Assembly (NCBI RefSeq): GCF_947170395.1
Contig: NZ_CAMVTE010000015.1
Span: 1-57,263, forward strand
Source: an uncultured Methanobrevibacter sp.
GTDB taxonomy: Archaea > Methanobacteriota > Methanobacteria > Methanobacteriales > Methanobacteriaceae
DNA: 57,263 nt
Reading direction: 5' to 3'
Shown piece after piece: positions 20,290 through 28,541 of the stretch (position 1 is its first letter; each line of letters opens with the position of its first letter). The position numbers and the translations under genes are program-made. The notes under the pieces were generated by a model that was not told the origin of the DNA, did not search any database, and worked only from the letters and a program-made list of their open reading frames with translations.

Positions 20290-21474
20290 ATGAGATGTGT
20301 GGGTACTGTAGTACGTGGTATAAGAACACCGATTATTAAGGAAAACGATGATTTGGCTACAATAGTTGTAGATTCATTGATGAATGCAAAGGAAGCCGAA
20401 GGCTTTGAGTTCAAGGACAAGGATGTTGTCGCAATCACAGAAGCGGTTGTGGGAATTTCTGAAGGAAACTATGTAACCGTAGATGATGTTGCTAAAGATT
20501 TGGAAAACAAATTCCCTTCCAAAAATATTGGGGTTGTAAATCCGATTTTAAGCAGAAACAGATTTTCAATTGTCCTCAAGGGTATTGCAAGAGGGATGGA
20601 TAAGATTACACTTCAGACATCCTTCCCGGCAGATGAAGTGGGAAACGGAATTTTGGATGAAGGGATTCTGGATAAAAGCGAATACCACTTGGGAAGCACA
20701 ATTACAGAAGACGAATACTACGAGACTTTCGGTTCATGGATTCACCCTTTCACCGGAATCAACATGATTGATTTTTACCGTGAGCTGATTGAAAGCGAAG
20801 ACTGTGAAGTCGAATTCGTATTTTCAAACGACGTTAAGACAATCCTTGACTATACCAATGACGTTTTGACCTGTGACATCCACACAAGGGACAAGACCAC
20901 AAAACTTTTAAAGGATTTGGGAGCCAACGTATACGGTATGCACCAGGTACTGACAGAACCTGTTGGCAATTCAGGCTACAATCCTGACTACGGACTTCTA
21001 GGATCAAACAAGGCAACCGAAGAGAAACTCAAACTCTTCCCAAGAACCGGTGACGCACTGGTAAGGGAAGTTCAAAAAAGACTGATTGACCTGACCGGAA
21101 AACAAATCGAAGTAATGGTTTACGGTGACGGCGCTTTCAAGGATCCTGTCGGAAAAATCTGGGAGCTTGCAGACCCTGTAGTATCACCTGCACACACAGA
21201 CGGACTTATAGGTACTCCAAATGAAATCAAACTGAAATACGTTTCAGACAACAAGTACGCCGACTTGAAAGGCGACGAGCTTAAGGAAGCTATCAAAAAT
21301 GAAATCCTTAAAAAGGATAAGGACCTCACCGGTCAGATGATTACCGAAGGAACAACTCCAAGAAGGCTGACTGACCTTATCGGTTCACTTTGTGACTTGA
21401 CAAGCGGTTCCGGAGATAAGGGAACTCCAGTCATATTTATCCAGGGATACTTTGATAATTTAGCAGATGACTAA
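20290..21474 (+). CDS. CofE-like F420-0:gamma-glutamyl ligase family protein, copy B
   Basis: A 394-residue paralog of the gene at 1854, with about 35 substitutions, mostly conservative, and no gaps. The same blocks are present (VVRGIRTPII, ITEAVVGISEGNYV, SGSGDKGTPVIFIQG). Identity continues past the stop: both copies are followed by an AAATTATC then T-run sequence. This copy has its own leader with ribosome site TTAGGAGAAATATTC and stands outside the methyl-cycle operon, between a transporter pseudogene and an orphan Panacea gene. Either copy could carry the housekeeping role; keeping both nearly alike suggests dosage or gene conversion (inference). Confidence 0.8.
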   Translation: MRCVGTVVRGIRTPIIKENDDLATIVVDSLMNAKEAEGFEFKDKDVVAITEAVVGISEGNYVTVDDVAKDLENKFPSKNIGVVNPILSRNRFSIVLKGIARGMDKITLQTSFPADEVGNGILDEGILDKSEYHLGSTITEDEYYETFGSWIHPFTGINMIDFYRELIESEDCEVEFVFSNDVKTILDYTNDVLTCDIHTRDKTTKLLKDLGANVYGMHQVLTEPVGNSGYNPDYGLLGSNKATEEKLKLFPRTGDALVREVQKRLIDLTGKQIEVMVYGDGAFKDPVGKIWELADPVVSPAHTDGLIGTPNEIKLKYVSDNKYADLKGDELKEAIKNEILKKDKDLTGQMITEGTTPRRLTDLIGSLCDLTSGSGDKGTPVIFIQGYFDNLADD

Positions 21475-21610
21475 ATTATCCACTTTTTTTCTTTTTCATT
21501 AAACCAATGCCATAAACATCTGTTTTTTTTTTTGCAATAATTATCGTGGCATTTGAAAATATTAATATGTCAAAAAGGTTATAGAATATTAACAATGCTG
21601 AGGTTTTAAG

Positions 21611-22084
21611 ATGAATAACAGCATAATCTATAACTCAGATAAGTTCAAAGCAATGATTCATTATATAATTAGCAGATGCGAATCAGGTGACAATTTTGCA
21701 TTGTTTAAACTATTGTATTTTTCCGATTTTGATTATTATGAAAAATATGAGCAACCGATTAGTGGAGAAACATATGTTCGAAAAACAGGATGTCCTGTTC
21801 CTTCACATTTCCAAAAAGCCATAGAAGAGTTGGTTGGTGATGGAAAAATAGAAGAATGTCCAAATTATCAATATTCCTCTTTGGCTGAGCCGGACTTGAG
21901 CTCATTGACTTTAAATGAGATTCAAGTCATTGATGATGTCATTGATGGGATTTCACATTTTAAGCAAAGCAGGCATTCTCACGGCGATATCCCCTTGAGG
22001 TTGGCAAATGACGGCGAACCGTTGATTTATGAAGCTGTGTTTTACAGGGAACCTCAATATTCCGTGAGGGATTATGCATATTAA
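21611..22084 (+). CDS. Orphan Panacea (DUF4065/SocA-like) protein
   Basis: A 157-residue Panacea-domain protein, close to the antitoxin at 54815. Shared blocks include DKFKAMIHYIISRC, KLLYFSDFDYYEKYEQPISG, PVPSHF, NEIQVIDDVID, HSHGDIPLRLA and YEAVFYREPQYSVRDY. Against that copy it has three small deletions (around residues 28-31, before PVPSHF, and before QYSSL), and GPVPSHF is changed to GCPVPSHF, so it looks worn. No toxin gene follows: the next gene is an acyltransferase. Panacea antitoxins neutralise very different toxins, so this may be an immunity remnant or an anti-addiction copy. Confidence 0.78.
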   Translation: MNNSIIYNSDKFKAMIHYIISRCESGDNFALFKLLYFSDFDYYEKYEQPISGETYVRKTGCPVPSHFQKAIEELVGDGKIEECPNYQYSSLAEPDLSSLTLNEIQVIDDVIDGISHFKQSRHSHGDIPLRLANDGEPLIYEAVFYREPQYSVRDYAY

Positions 22085-22145
22085 GACGTCCATTTAGGCA
22101 AAACTTAAATATTTTCCACATCATATTAATACTAAGGTGAAAAAC

Positions 22146-22946
22146 GTGCAGATAACAGATGCAAATCAACTTCTTGAACTTGAGGAAAACGAATTCGTCG
22201 GCGAGCTGCCGAAACTCACAAATTCCCAAATCAATTTTGCCGGAAAAAACAATATACTGATTTGTGAGGAAGGCGTGCACCTGTGGAATTCCAGAATCGA
22301 TTTCAACCTCGACAATTCAGTTTTATACCTCTCAAGCAATATCCATGACTATTCAGTTAACATTGCACTTCACAAAAAAAGCGTATGCTTCATCGGAAAG
22401 AACAATTTCTTCAACGGCAGGACAAGTCTGGTCTTATCAGAGTCCAAAAACATAATTCTGGGCGATGAATGCTTTATTTCATACAATGTGATTTTCAGGA
22501 CTTCAGACGGCCATCCGATCTACCATACCGACGCCAAGGACCGTCTAAACCATGCGGGAAGCATATATGTCGGTGACCACGTGTGGTTTGGCCAGAACGC
22601 AATGGTTTTTAAAAACTCAAGGATTGGCTCAGGTTCAATTATAGGGGCAGGCTCTGTTGTCTCAAACAAGACTGTCCGCTCAAACACCACCCATGCGGGC
22701 GCTCCTTTAAGAATCATCCATGAGGATACCTTCTGGACTCCCCACTCAACCCACGGATGGGGCGAGGAGGAAATTGAAATGATGGAAAAATCCGATTCAG
22801 ATTTGTTTGTTTATGAGCCAGACGAAGACACTCTTGATTTTGATGAAATCGAGAAAACCCTGAACGGATTTTCATCTCCAGACGATGTGATAGTCTATCT
22901 TACAGCGCTTCTTTTCACAGGCAAAAACAGATTTTGCGTAAAATGA
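22146..22946 (+). CDS. Hexapeptide-repeat acyltransferase (left-handed beta-helix)
   Basis: About 266 residues with a C-terminal left-handed beta-helix typical of O-acetyltransferases: YVGDHVWFGQNAMVFKNSRI, then GSGSIIGAGSVVSNKTV and AGAPLRII. The catalytic histidine is likely in TSDGHPIY. GTG at 22146 is preferred because AAGGTGA lies six bases upstream; GTG at 22137 is the longer option. It sits just before the GT2/TagF-like gene, so it probably acetylates a surface sugar or polyol-phosphate polymer (inference). The acyl donor and acceptor are not known. Confidence 0.78.
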   Translation: MQITDANQLLELEENEFVGELPKLTNSQINFAGKNNILICEEGVHLWNSRIDFNLDNSVLYLSSNIHDYSVNIALHKKSVCFIGKNNFFNGRTSLVLSESKNIILGDECFISYNVIFRTSDGHPIYHTDAKDRLNHAGSIYVGDHVWFGQNAMVFKNSRIGSGSIIGAGSVVSNKTVRSNTTHAGAPLRIIHEDTFWTPHSTHGWGEEEIEMMEKSDSDLFVYEPDEDTLDFDEIEKTLNGFSSPDDVIVYLTALLFTGKNRFCVK

Positions 22947-23009
22947 TTTTTCCAATCCCACTATTTATATACATTCACACCTAATATTATAGCAAGGAGG
23001 ATTTTTATT

Positions 23010-25658
23010 TTGGCGTTTAAGTTTTCAGTTGTCATGGCAATCTACAATAAAAAGGACTATGTCCGTGAAGCCATTGACTCAATCATCAACCAAAGCACTG
23101 ATTTTAAAAAAAACATCCAGATAATACTTGTTGATGATAAAAGCAGCGACAATACGCTGGAAGTTCTTGAGGAGTACGCCGAAAAATATCCCAAAAACAT
23201 CACGCTTATAAAAAACGAAAAAAACATGGGGCCTGCATATTCAAGAAATGAGGGGCTAAAACACGCTGAAGGAGAAATCATAAACTTTCTTGACGCCGAT
23301 GATGTAATGTCTAAAAACGCTTTTCTTCATGCCTACAAGTTTCTTGAAAAGCACAAAAATATTGACATAGTTTCAATCCCTATCCAGTATTTTGGGGTTA
23401 AAAGGGGACCTCATAACCTGAATTTCAAGTTTGAAAAAAGCCAGGTCATTAATCTTTATGAAAATCCCAATTATATTCAACTTTCAGGACCTTCATCATT
23501 CATCAGAGCCCGAAAGCTTAAAAACTATTCATTCAACAACAGTCTGAAGGTTTCAGAGGATGCCCTTCTGATAAACCAGATGCTTCTGGACAATCCCAAC
23601 ATCGGATTTTTATCCACAGACAAATATCACTACAGAAAGGACGGATCGCAAAACTCCCTTATTACCTCGTCGTCAAACACCAGATCATATTTCACAACAA
23701 GGATAGAGGAATATTTCCTAAAGCTTATAGAATATACAAAGGAGAATTTCGGCGAGATTCCAAAATTCATCCAGTATGTGCTCATGTATGATTTGCAGTG
23801 GATTGTTGAGATAAGAAAAATCGACCATATCCTTACAGGCGCTGAAATCAAGGGCCTTTATGAAAACATCTTTGAAATACTAAAACACATCGATGAGGAT
23901 GTCATCTTATCCCAGCTTTCAATACCTGCGGCGCTGAAGGCTCACGTGATACTCATGAAAAGGCATGGCTGGAGATATTTGGACAACAAGGATGATGTCG
24001 TTGACAACTTCAAGCTCAACACACTGTTTATAGACAATTTTCAGTTCATGAACAACTATGAAATCCACATCACGGGGATTTTGACAAACTTTACAAAGGA
24101 TACAAAAATCATAGCCAAGGTTGACGGAAAGCAAATTGATGCAGTACCTTTAAGATATCCTCAAAGGGACAACTATTCGCTAAATTTCAATTACGGCTAC
24201 AACCACTGCTTCAAGTCAATCGTTCTGTTCAGAACAAACACAAACATTTCCTTCAAGACACAGTACAACGATTTGAAAATCGAGTACAACCACACTTCAA
24301 GGCTTAACCAGTCATCCAGATTCAAGCTGTCAAAGCATGACGTTGCAATAATCGGAGACAATGACATTACAATAGTAAAGGAGAAATGGTATAAAACCTT
24401 GTTTTTGGAGTTCAAAACCACTTTGGCAATGCTTAAAAACCGCTCCCAGGGATGGATGACCGCCATATTTTTAAGACTTCTCAATGTTCTTGCATTTCCG
24501 TTTTACCTAAACAGGCATATATGGATTTTCATGGACCTGCCAAATGCTGCCGGAGACAATGCCTTTGAGCTTTTCAAATATGTAACGGCACAGAAAAATC
24601 CCGATATCAAACCCTATTTTGTTCTGGACAAGTCTCCGGAAAGCGAGTATGAATACCACTCAGGTTCAAAATCACACAAGCTTAAAAGATGGCTGGGCAT
24701 CGGAAAGGGCTCAAAACAGTATGAGAAAGTCAGAAAGGTAGGAAATGTCCTTGCATACCGCTCAATCAAACACAGGCTTTTTGTTCTTTTAAGCGATTTT
24801 ATCATTACCTCACACCCCGACAACGCTCTTATTTATCCGTTTTGGGGAAACTATCCGTATCTTTCAGGAATCGCCAAATCAAGAACGGTATTTCTCCAGC
24901 ACGGCGTTACCAAGGACAACGTTTCAAGCTGGCTTAATGAATTTGACAAGCCTCTTGCATTGCTTGTTACAACCTCTGAAGCCGAGAGAAAATCATTTTT
25001 AAATCCTGATTACGGATATTCGCCAAAAATCATAAAGACATTGGGCTTTCCAAGGTTTGACAGCTTAAACAGCAATCCCCAAAAGCAGATTGTCATAATG
25101 CCGTCATGGAGGCGAAGCTTAGACCAGCTGTCCGCCAGCGAATTTGTCCAAAGCAATTTCTACAGGCACTTCAACGGGCTTATAAGTGACAGCGATCTGA
25201 TTTCAAGACTTAACGAGGAGGGCTTTGAGGTGATATTCAAGCCTCACAGAAACCTTCACAAGTTCATTGATACATTCACTCACCATCCCGATGTCAGGTT
25301 CGATTTGGACCTTACCGACTACAGGCAAATCTTCAACTCAGCAAGCATCATGATTACCGACTTTTCATCGGTGTCCTTTGACTTTGCATACATGAAAAAG
25401 CCGGTGATATACTACCAGTTCGACAATGACTATCACTTCGATGTCGAAAGCGCATATTTCAGCTATAAGCTTGACGGTTTCGGACCGGTAGTGGACAGCC
25501 ATGACGATTTGAAGGCCGAGATTCTGGAGCTTGTCGAAAACGACTGCAGGATGAATCTCATGTACAAGTCAAGGGTCAACACATTTTTCAAATACCATGA
25601 CAAAAACAACTCCAGAAGGGTTTATGAAGCAATCCTTGATTTGGATGACTACTACTAA
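23010..25658 (+). CDS. Fused GT2 glycosyltransferase and CDP-glycerol glycerophosphotransferase (TagF-like)
   Basis: An 882-residue two-domain enzyme. Residues 1 to about 230 are a GT-A family 2 glycosyltransferase (SVVMAIYNKKDYVREAIDSI, ILVDDKSSDNT, FLDADD). A linker with beta-rich sequence spans about 330-440. Residues about 500-880 are TagB/TagF-like: FLQHGVTKDNVS, FKPHRNLHKF and MITDFSSVSFDFAYMKKPVI. The start is TTG 23010, fixed by AAGGAGGAT a few bases before it; no ATG is usable without losing the first strand. It probably builds a teichoic-acid-like polyol-phosphate glycan. Such polymers are bacterial hallmarks, so transfer is possible, though similar fusions are known in gut methanogens. 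Confidence 0.87.
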   Translation: MAFKFSVVMAIYNKKDYVREAIDSIINQSTDFKKNIQIILVDDKSSDNTLEVLEEYAEKYPKNITLIKNEKNMGPAYSRNEGLKHAEGEIINFLDADDVMSKNAFLHAYKFLEKHKNIDIVSIPIQYFGVKRGPHNLNFKFEKSQVINLYENPNYIQLSGPSSFIRARKLKNYSFNNSLKVSEDALLINQMLLDNPNIGFLSTDKYHYRKDGSQNSLITSSSNTRSYFTTRIEEYFLKLIEYTKENFGEIPKFIQYVLMYDLQWIVEIRKIDHILTGAEIKGLYENIFEILKHIDEDVILSQLSIPAALKAHVILMKRHGWRYLDNKDDVVDNFKLNTLFIDNFQFMNNYEIHITGILTNFTKDTKIIAKVDGKQIDAVPLRYPQRDNYSLNFNYGYNHCFKSIVLFRTNTNISFKTQYNDLKIEYNHTSRLNQSSRFKLSKHDVAIIGDNDITIVKEKWYKTLFLEFKTTLAMLKNRSQGWMTAIFLRLLNVLAFPFYLNRHIWIFMDLPNAAGDNAFELFKYVTAQKNPDIKPYFVLDKSPESEYEYHSGSKSHKLKRWLGIGKGSKQYEKVRKVGNVLAYRSIKHRLFVLLSDFIITSHPDNALIYPFWGNYPYLSGIAKSRTVFLQHGVTKDNVSSWLNEFDKPLALLVTTSEAERKSFLNPDYGYSPKIIKTLGFPRFDSLNSNPQKQIVIMPSWRRSLDQLSASEFVQSNFYRHFNGLISDSDLISRLNEEGFEVIFKPHRNLHKFIDTFTHHPDVRFDLDLTDYRQIFNSASIMITDFSSVSFDFAYMKKPVIYYQFDNDYHFDVESAYFSYKLDGFGPVVDSHDDLKAEILELVENDCRMNLMYKSRVNTFFKYHDKNNSRRVYEAILDLDDYY

Positions 25659-25691
25659 CCTATTTATATTTTTCAAAACAAAGATTTAGTC

Positions 25692-26210
25692 ATGGAACTT
25701 ATTGATGTAATGTTTAAAAGAAGAAGCTCAAGAAAATTCACTGACGAACCAGTAACCAAACAGGAGCTTGAAAAAATACTTCAATCAGCGCTTCTTGCGC
25801 CTACAAGTATGAACAGAAAACCGTGCAATTTTCTTGTTGTCGAAAGGCCGGAAACATTAAAGCAATTGGCAAAGGCCAAAAATCATGGAGCCGAACTGCT
25901 TGCAGGGGCAAACAAGGCAATAGTCGTACTTGCAGATACATTTTTAGCTGACACCTGGTGTGAAGACTCATCAATTGCACTGACATATATGCATCTGATG
26001 GCAACTGATTTGGGTTTGGGAAGCTGCTGGGTTCAAATCCATCTAAGGGACAGGGATGGTGTGGATGCAGAGGAAGTTGTAAGAGACATTGTCAAAGTGG
26101 ATTCCCAATACAGGATTGTTGGAATCCTGGCTTTAGGCCATGTCGATAAATTGCCAGAACCTCACACTCCCGATGATTTGGACAAATCCAAGATTCATTT
26201 TTTAATTTAA
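25692..26210 (+). CDS. Nitroreductase family flavoprotein
   Basis: A 172-residue FMN-dependent nitroreductase-like protein. It has the FMN-contacting RRSSRKFTDEPV near residue 10, LLAPTSMNRKPCNFLVV, and the C-terminal LGLGSCWVQI and IVGILALGHVD elements. It is short but complete for the archaeal branch. Substrates in this family range from nitro compounds to quinones, so none is assigned. It lies 33 bases after the TagF-like gene with a TATA-like TATTTATATTT between, so it may have its own promoter. Confidence 0.85.
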   Translation: MELIDVMFKRRSSRKFTDEPVTKQELEKILQSALLAPTSMNRKPCNFLVVERPETLKQLAKAKNHGAELLAGANKAIVVLADTFLADTWCEDSSIALTYMHLMATDLGLGSCWVQIHLRDRDGVDAEEVVRDIVKVDSQYRIVGILALGHVDKLPEPHTPDDLDKSKIHFLI

Positions 26211-26218
26211 ATGGTTTT

Positions 26219-26476
26219 TTAACCGCCATTTTCAAGACGGTTAATTTTTTCTTTTAATCTTTTGATTTTTTCGTTTAATTTTTTAATTTCTTCTTCTTTT
26301 TCAGTTATTTTTTGGTCTTTTTTGTTGATTTCTTCTTCTTTTTCAGTTATTTTTTGGTCTTTTTTGTTGATTTCTTCTTCTTTTTCATTAATTGCTTTAT
26401 CCATTTGGATTATGGTGTTTTTGTAATCTTCAACCTCTTCGCTAAGCCTTTTGTATCTTGGTATTTTTTCAGTCAT
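26219..26476 (-). CDS. Small coiled-coil protein with 14-residue tandem repeat
   Basis: An 85-residue, highly charged protein, nearly all coiled coil. Two exact copies of EKEEEINKKDQKIT and a third, altered one (EKEEEIKKLNEKIK) are encoded by a 42-bp tandem DNA repeat. A further ATG five codons upstream exists, but the chosen ATG has GGGAG at proper spacing. There is no signal peptide or membrane segment. It is convergent with the nitroreductase gene. Function is unknown; structural or scaffold roles fit. Copy number of the DNA repeat may vary between strains. Confidence 0.6.
   Translation of the reverse strand: MTEKIPRYKRLSEEVEDYKNTIIQMDKAINEKEEEINKKDQKITEKEEEINKKDQKITEKEEEIKKLNEKIKRLKEKINRLENGG
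26287..26388. repeat. 42-bp tandem repeat inside the coiled-coil gene
   Basis: Units begin at 26287, 26329 and 26371 (each with TTTCTTCTTCTTTTTCA). The first two are full and practically identical; the third is cut short after about 18 bases. The period is 14 codons, so gain or loss of a unit keeps the frame. Confidence 0.9.
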
Positions 26477-26751
26477 TTGCACTACTCCCATGTTTCTCAG
26501 GTAAATTATTATAAATCGATATTATATAAATCTATTGATTGTATAACTCTTTAATATTGCTTTAAATCAATTTTAAACTCTTGAGTAAATTTTATAGACT
26601 AAAATAAATATTCTCTTCTTGGATAAATTTTACGAAGTGGGACAATGGTTATGTCTACTGTTAACCCTTGACTAGTGACAAAATCTTTAAATATTCTCTA
26701 AAATATAAAAGACATATAGATATAACAAAATTAAATTTAGGAGTTTTTAAT

Positions 26752-27042
26752 ATGCATGTAAAAGATGTATTGGATGATTTAGGAATTAGGGTTAAACTGC
26801 CACAACATTGGTTTTCCACAGACGTTGGTGCTGAATTTGAAGAACCAATTTTGGTTGAAAATGGGGATATAATTAAAATCGAAGCTGAAAGCGGCGAAAA
26901 CAAAAAGGTCATTGTCATAGATGTCAATGACGGCATGAGCGTAGTGACTGTATTTTCCGACGGAAAGGTCATAGGCGTAAAATACCTTGAAAACAAGGAT
27001 GACTTTGAGTATATCGGAAAGCCATCTGATTTATACTTCTAA
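26752..27042 (+). CDS. Small conserved hypothetical protein
   Basis: A 96-residue soluble protein of mostly beta character (KVIVIDVNDGMSVVTVFSDG). ATG 26752 is chosen because TTAGGAG lies about ten bases before it; the reading frame is open further upstream but has no ribosome site. No family was recognised. Its stop overlaps by four bases with the end of the convergent PAP2 gene. A TATA-like TTTAAATATT lies around 26684. Confidence 0.6.
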   Translation: MHVKDVLDDLGIRVKLPQHWFSTDVGAEFEEPILVENGDIIKIEAESGENKKVIVIDVNDGMSVVTVFSDGKVIGVKYLENKDDFEYIGKPSDLYF

Positions 27043-27569
27043 AACTGTTTTTTAAGTTTTAATACAACCACACCACTTATTATTCCAATTAAAGCACCTG
27101 CCAGAATGTCATGTGGGAAATGCACTCCGCAATAGATTCTTGAAAATCCGATAAGAAATCCAAAACATGCGAGCAATGCAACCAGCCATTTTTCATCTCT
27201 GAATTTCCAAACAAGAACCGTTATTATGGACAGCGTTGATGAGGTGTGGCCTGATGGAAACGAATTTGACTCCGATGGAATCGTAAGCTGGCGGACATTG
27301 TCAAGGACTGCAAATGGCCTTGGCTGGTGAACTAAAAGTTTCACACATGCGGCAATGATTCCGGATAGGATAAGTGCAATCAGACACATCTTGGCGATTT
27401 CAAGATATCTGTCCTTTTTTAAATACTTAAGCAAAATGACAGCAACAATGCATGCCGAGAGAAGTGTTACAAACCCTCCGAAGTTGGTGAGATTTGGCAT
27501 TATCGCATCAAAAACCGGATTTTGCAAATCATGATTGATAAAATAGAATATTTCAGTGTCCAGATTCAT
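27039..27569 (-). CDS. PAP2 family membrane phosphatase
   Basis: A 176-residue PAP2 lipid phosphatase with five to six membrane helices and the three family motifs: K77 to R84-P85 (KLLVHQPRP), PSGH at 105-108, and SRIYCGVHFPHD with S143-R144, H150 and D154. It may recycle polyprenyl diphosphate for pseudomurein or N-glycan synthesis, or act on another isoprenoid diphosphate (inference). Its promoter region lies between it and the divergent mtrA-like gene. Confidence 0.88.
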   Translation of the reverse strand: MNLDTEIFYFINHDLQNPVFDAIMPNLTNFGGFVTLLSACIVAVILLKYLKKDRYLEIAKMCLIALILSGIIAACVKLLVHQPRPFAVLDNVRQLTIPSESNSFPSGHTSSTLSIITVLVWKFRDEKWLVALLACFGFLIGFSRIYCGVHFPHDILAGALIGIISGVVVLKLKKQF

Positions 27570-27669
27570 TGTTATTACTTTGAGTTATATGTTAAAAATA
27601 GTTTGTCATGAAAATATTTAAATAAATTCAAGTTATATTTAAAAACATACATATTACGGAGGATTAATC

Positions 27670-28227
27670 ATGGCTGATAAAAAAGCTCCTGCAGACGGCT
27701 GGCCTGTAATCAGCGGAGATTATGTTGTGGGCGATCCGGAAAGTCCGGTTGCCGTTACAACTCTTGCTTCTCACATCGAGGCTGAACTGACCGGTGCGGC
27801 CATTGCAGGACCATGCAAAACAGAAAATTTAGGTATAGAAAAGGTTGTTGCAAACATCATTTCAAACCCGAACATTCGCTTTTTAATCGTGACAGGCGCT
27901 GAGGTTCAGGGCCACATTACAGGCCAGAGCATCAAGGCGTTATATGAAAGCGGAGCGGATCCGGACAAAAAGAAAATCATCGGAGCAACCGGTGCGATTC
28001 CTTTTGTTGAAAATGTTCCCCTCGAAGGAATTGAAAGGTTCCAGAACCAGCTTGAAATAGTTGATTTGATCGACACCGAAGATATCGGCACAATCCAGGC
28101 GAAAATCAATGAATGTGTTGAAAAAGACCCTGGAGCTGTTGAATCAGAGCCTATAGTTATGGAAGTTGACGAGGAAAATCAAAAGATGAGAATCGTCAAG
28201 AAGGACAAAAAAGAAGCTGAAGAATAG
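27670..28227 (+). CDS. Orphan MtrA-like methyltetrahydromethanopterin:CoM methyltransferase subunit A without anchor
   Basis: 185 residues that align with the corrinoid-binding domain of MtrA ([57 protein letters not shown]). H82 in VQGHITGQ corresponds to the cobalt-ligand histidine 84 of the Methanothermobacter protein, so it should bind a cobamide. The C-terminal linker and membrane helix of normal MtrA (about 238 residues) are absent; the chain ends in an acidic/basic tail. No other mtr gene is near. It is therefore a soluble paralog, perhaps a methyl carrier for another methyltransferase (inference). CGGAGG precedes the ATG. Confidence 0.88.
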   Translation: MADKKAPADGWPVISGDYVVGDPESPVAVTTLASHIEAELTGAAIAGPCKTENLGIEKVVANIISNPNIRFLIVTGAEVQGHITGQSIKALYESGADPDKKKIIGATGAIPFVENVPLEGIERFQNQLEIVDLIDTEDIGTIQAKINECVEKDPGAVESEPIVMEVDEENQKMRIVKKDKKEAEE

Positions 28228-28258
28228 TATTTTTTGGCTTTTTTTACTATTTTTTTTT
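28223..28258 (+). terminator. Terminator after the mtrA-like gene
   Basis: AATAGTA (28223-28229) can pair with TACTATT (28245-28251) over a T-rich loop, followed by eight T. It overlaps the stop codon. Confidence 0.55.
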
Positions 28259-28263
28259 AATTT

Positions 28264-28326
28264 TTGTGTTTTTGCACATTTTCACTTTTCTGCTTTTTTT
28301 TAAAAAATGCAAAACATTTATATATA
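28264..28326 (+). promoter_or_regulatory. Promoter region with TTGTG-N6-CACA dyad and TATA box
   Basis: TTGTGTTTTTGCACA at 28264-28278 is a dyad (TTGTG, six bases, CACA). About 40 bases on, CATTTATATATAAC (28315-28328) is a strong archaeal TATA box. The same 15-mer occurs at 57188. It would drive the four-gene set from 28542, leaving a leader of about 190 bases. Confidence 0.5.
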
Positions 28327-28357
28327 ACCTCGACCAAGAATATAGTATGTAGTAAGT

Positions 28358-28423
28358 TAGGTTGTATTTTTTTAGAAAATTTAACCAAAATAGAAAGTTT
28401 TATATACTATTGTATACAACCTA
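28358..28423. repeat. Long inverted repeat in the leader of the HsdM-like gene set
   Basis: TAGGTTGTAT (28358-28367) and ATACAACCTA (28414-28423) are perfect complements 46 bases apart. In RNA they would form a large stem-loop between the TATA box and the first gene. Confidence 0.6.
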
Positions 28424-28459
28424 TTATTACAAATTTGTATCTCATGTAAAAAAATACAT

Positions 28460-28482
28460 TTGAAATAACAAATTTATTTCAA
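28460..28482 (+). other. Stem-loop in the same leader
   Basis: TTGAAATAA (28460-28468) pairs with TTATTTCAA (28474-28482) over a 5-base loop. A second small stem, CCAC with GTGG around 28502-28515, follows. The rest of 28228-28541 holds no gene. Confidence 0.5.
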
Positions 28483-28541
28483 GAAAATGTAGTCGAACGC
28501 CACCACAGAAAGTGGAAAAGTATCAAATAGGATGTGATAAT

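Noticed and set aside
26287..26388. CRISPR-like array
   Set aside because: The units are directly adjacent without spacers and are in-frame codon repeats.
26312..26554. Phe-rich open frame on the plus strand
   Set aside because: It is the complement of the tandem-repeat coiled-coil gene; the low-complexity product is a shadow.
28358..28423. tRNA or other known structured RNA gene
   Set aside because: The inverted repeat has no cloverleaf, no T-loop GTTCGA-type sequence and no CCA; only a simple stem is supported.
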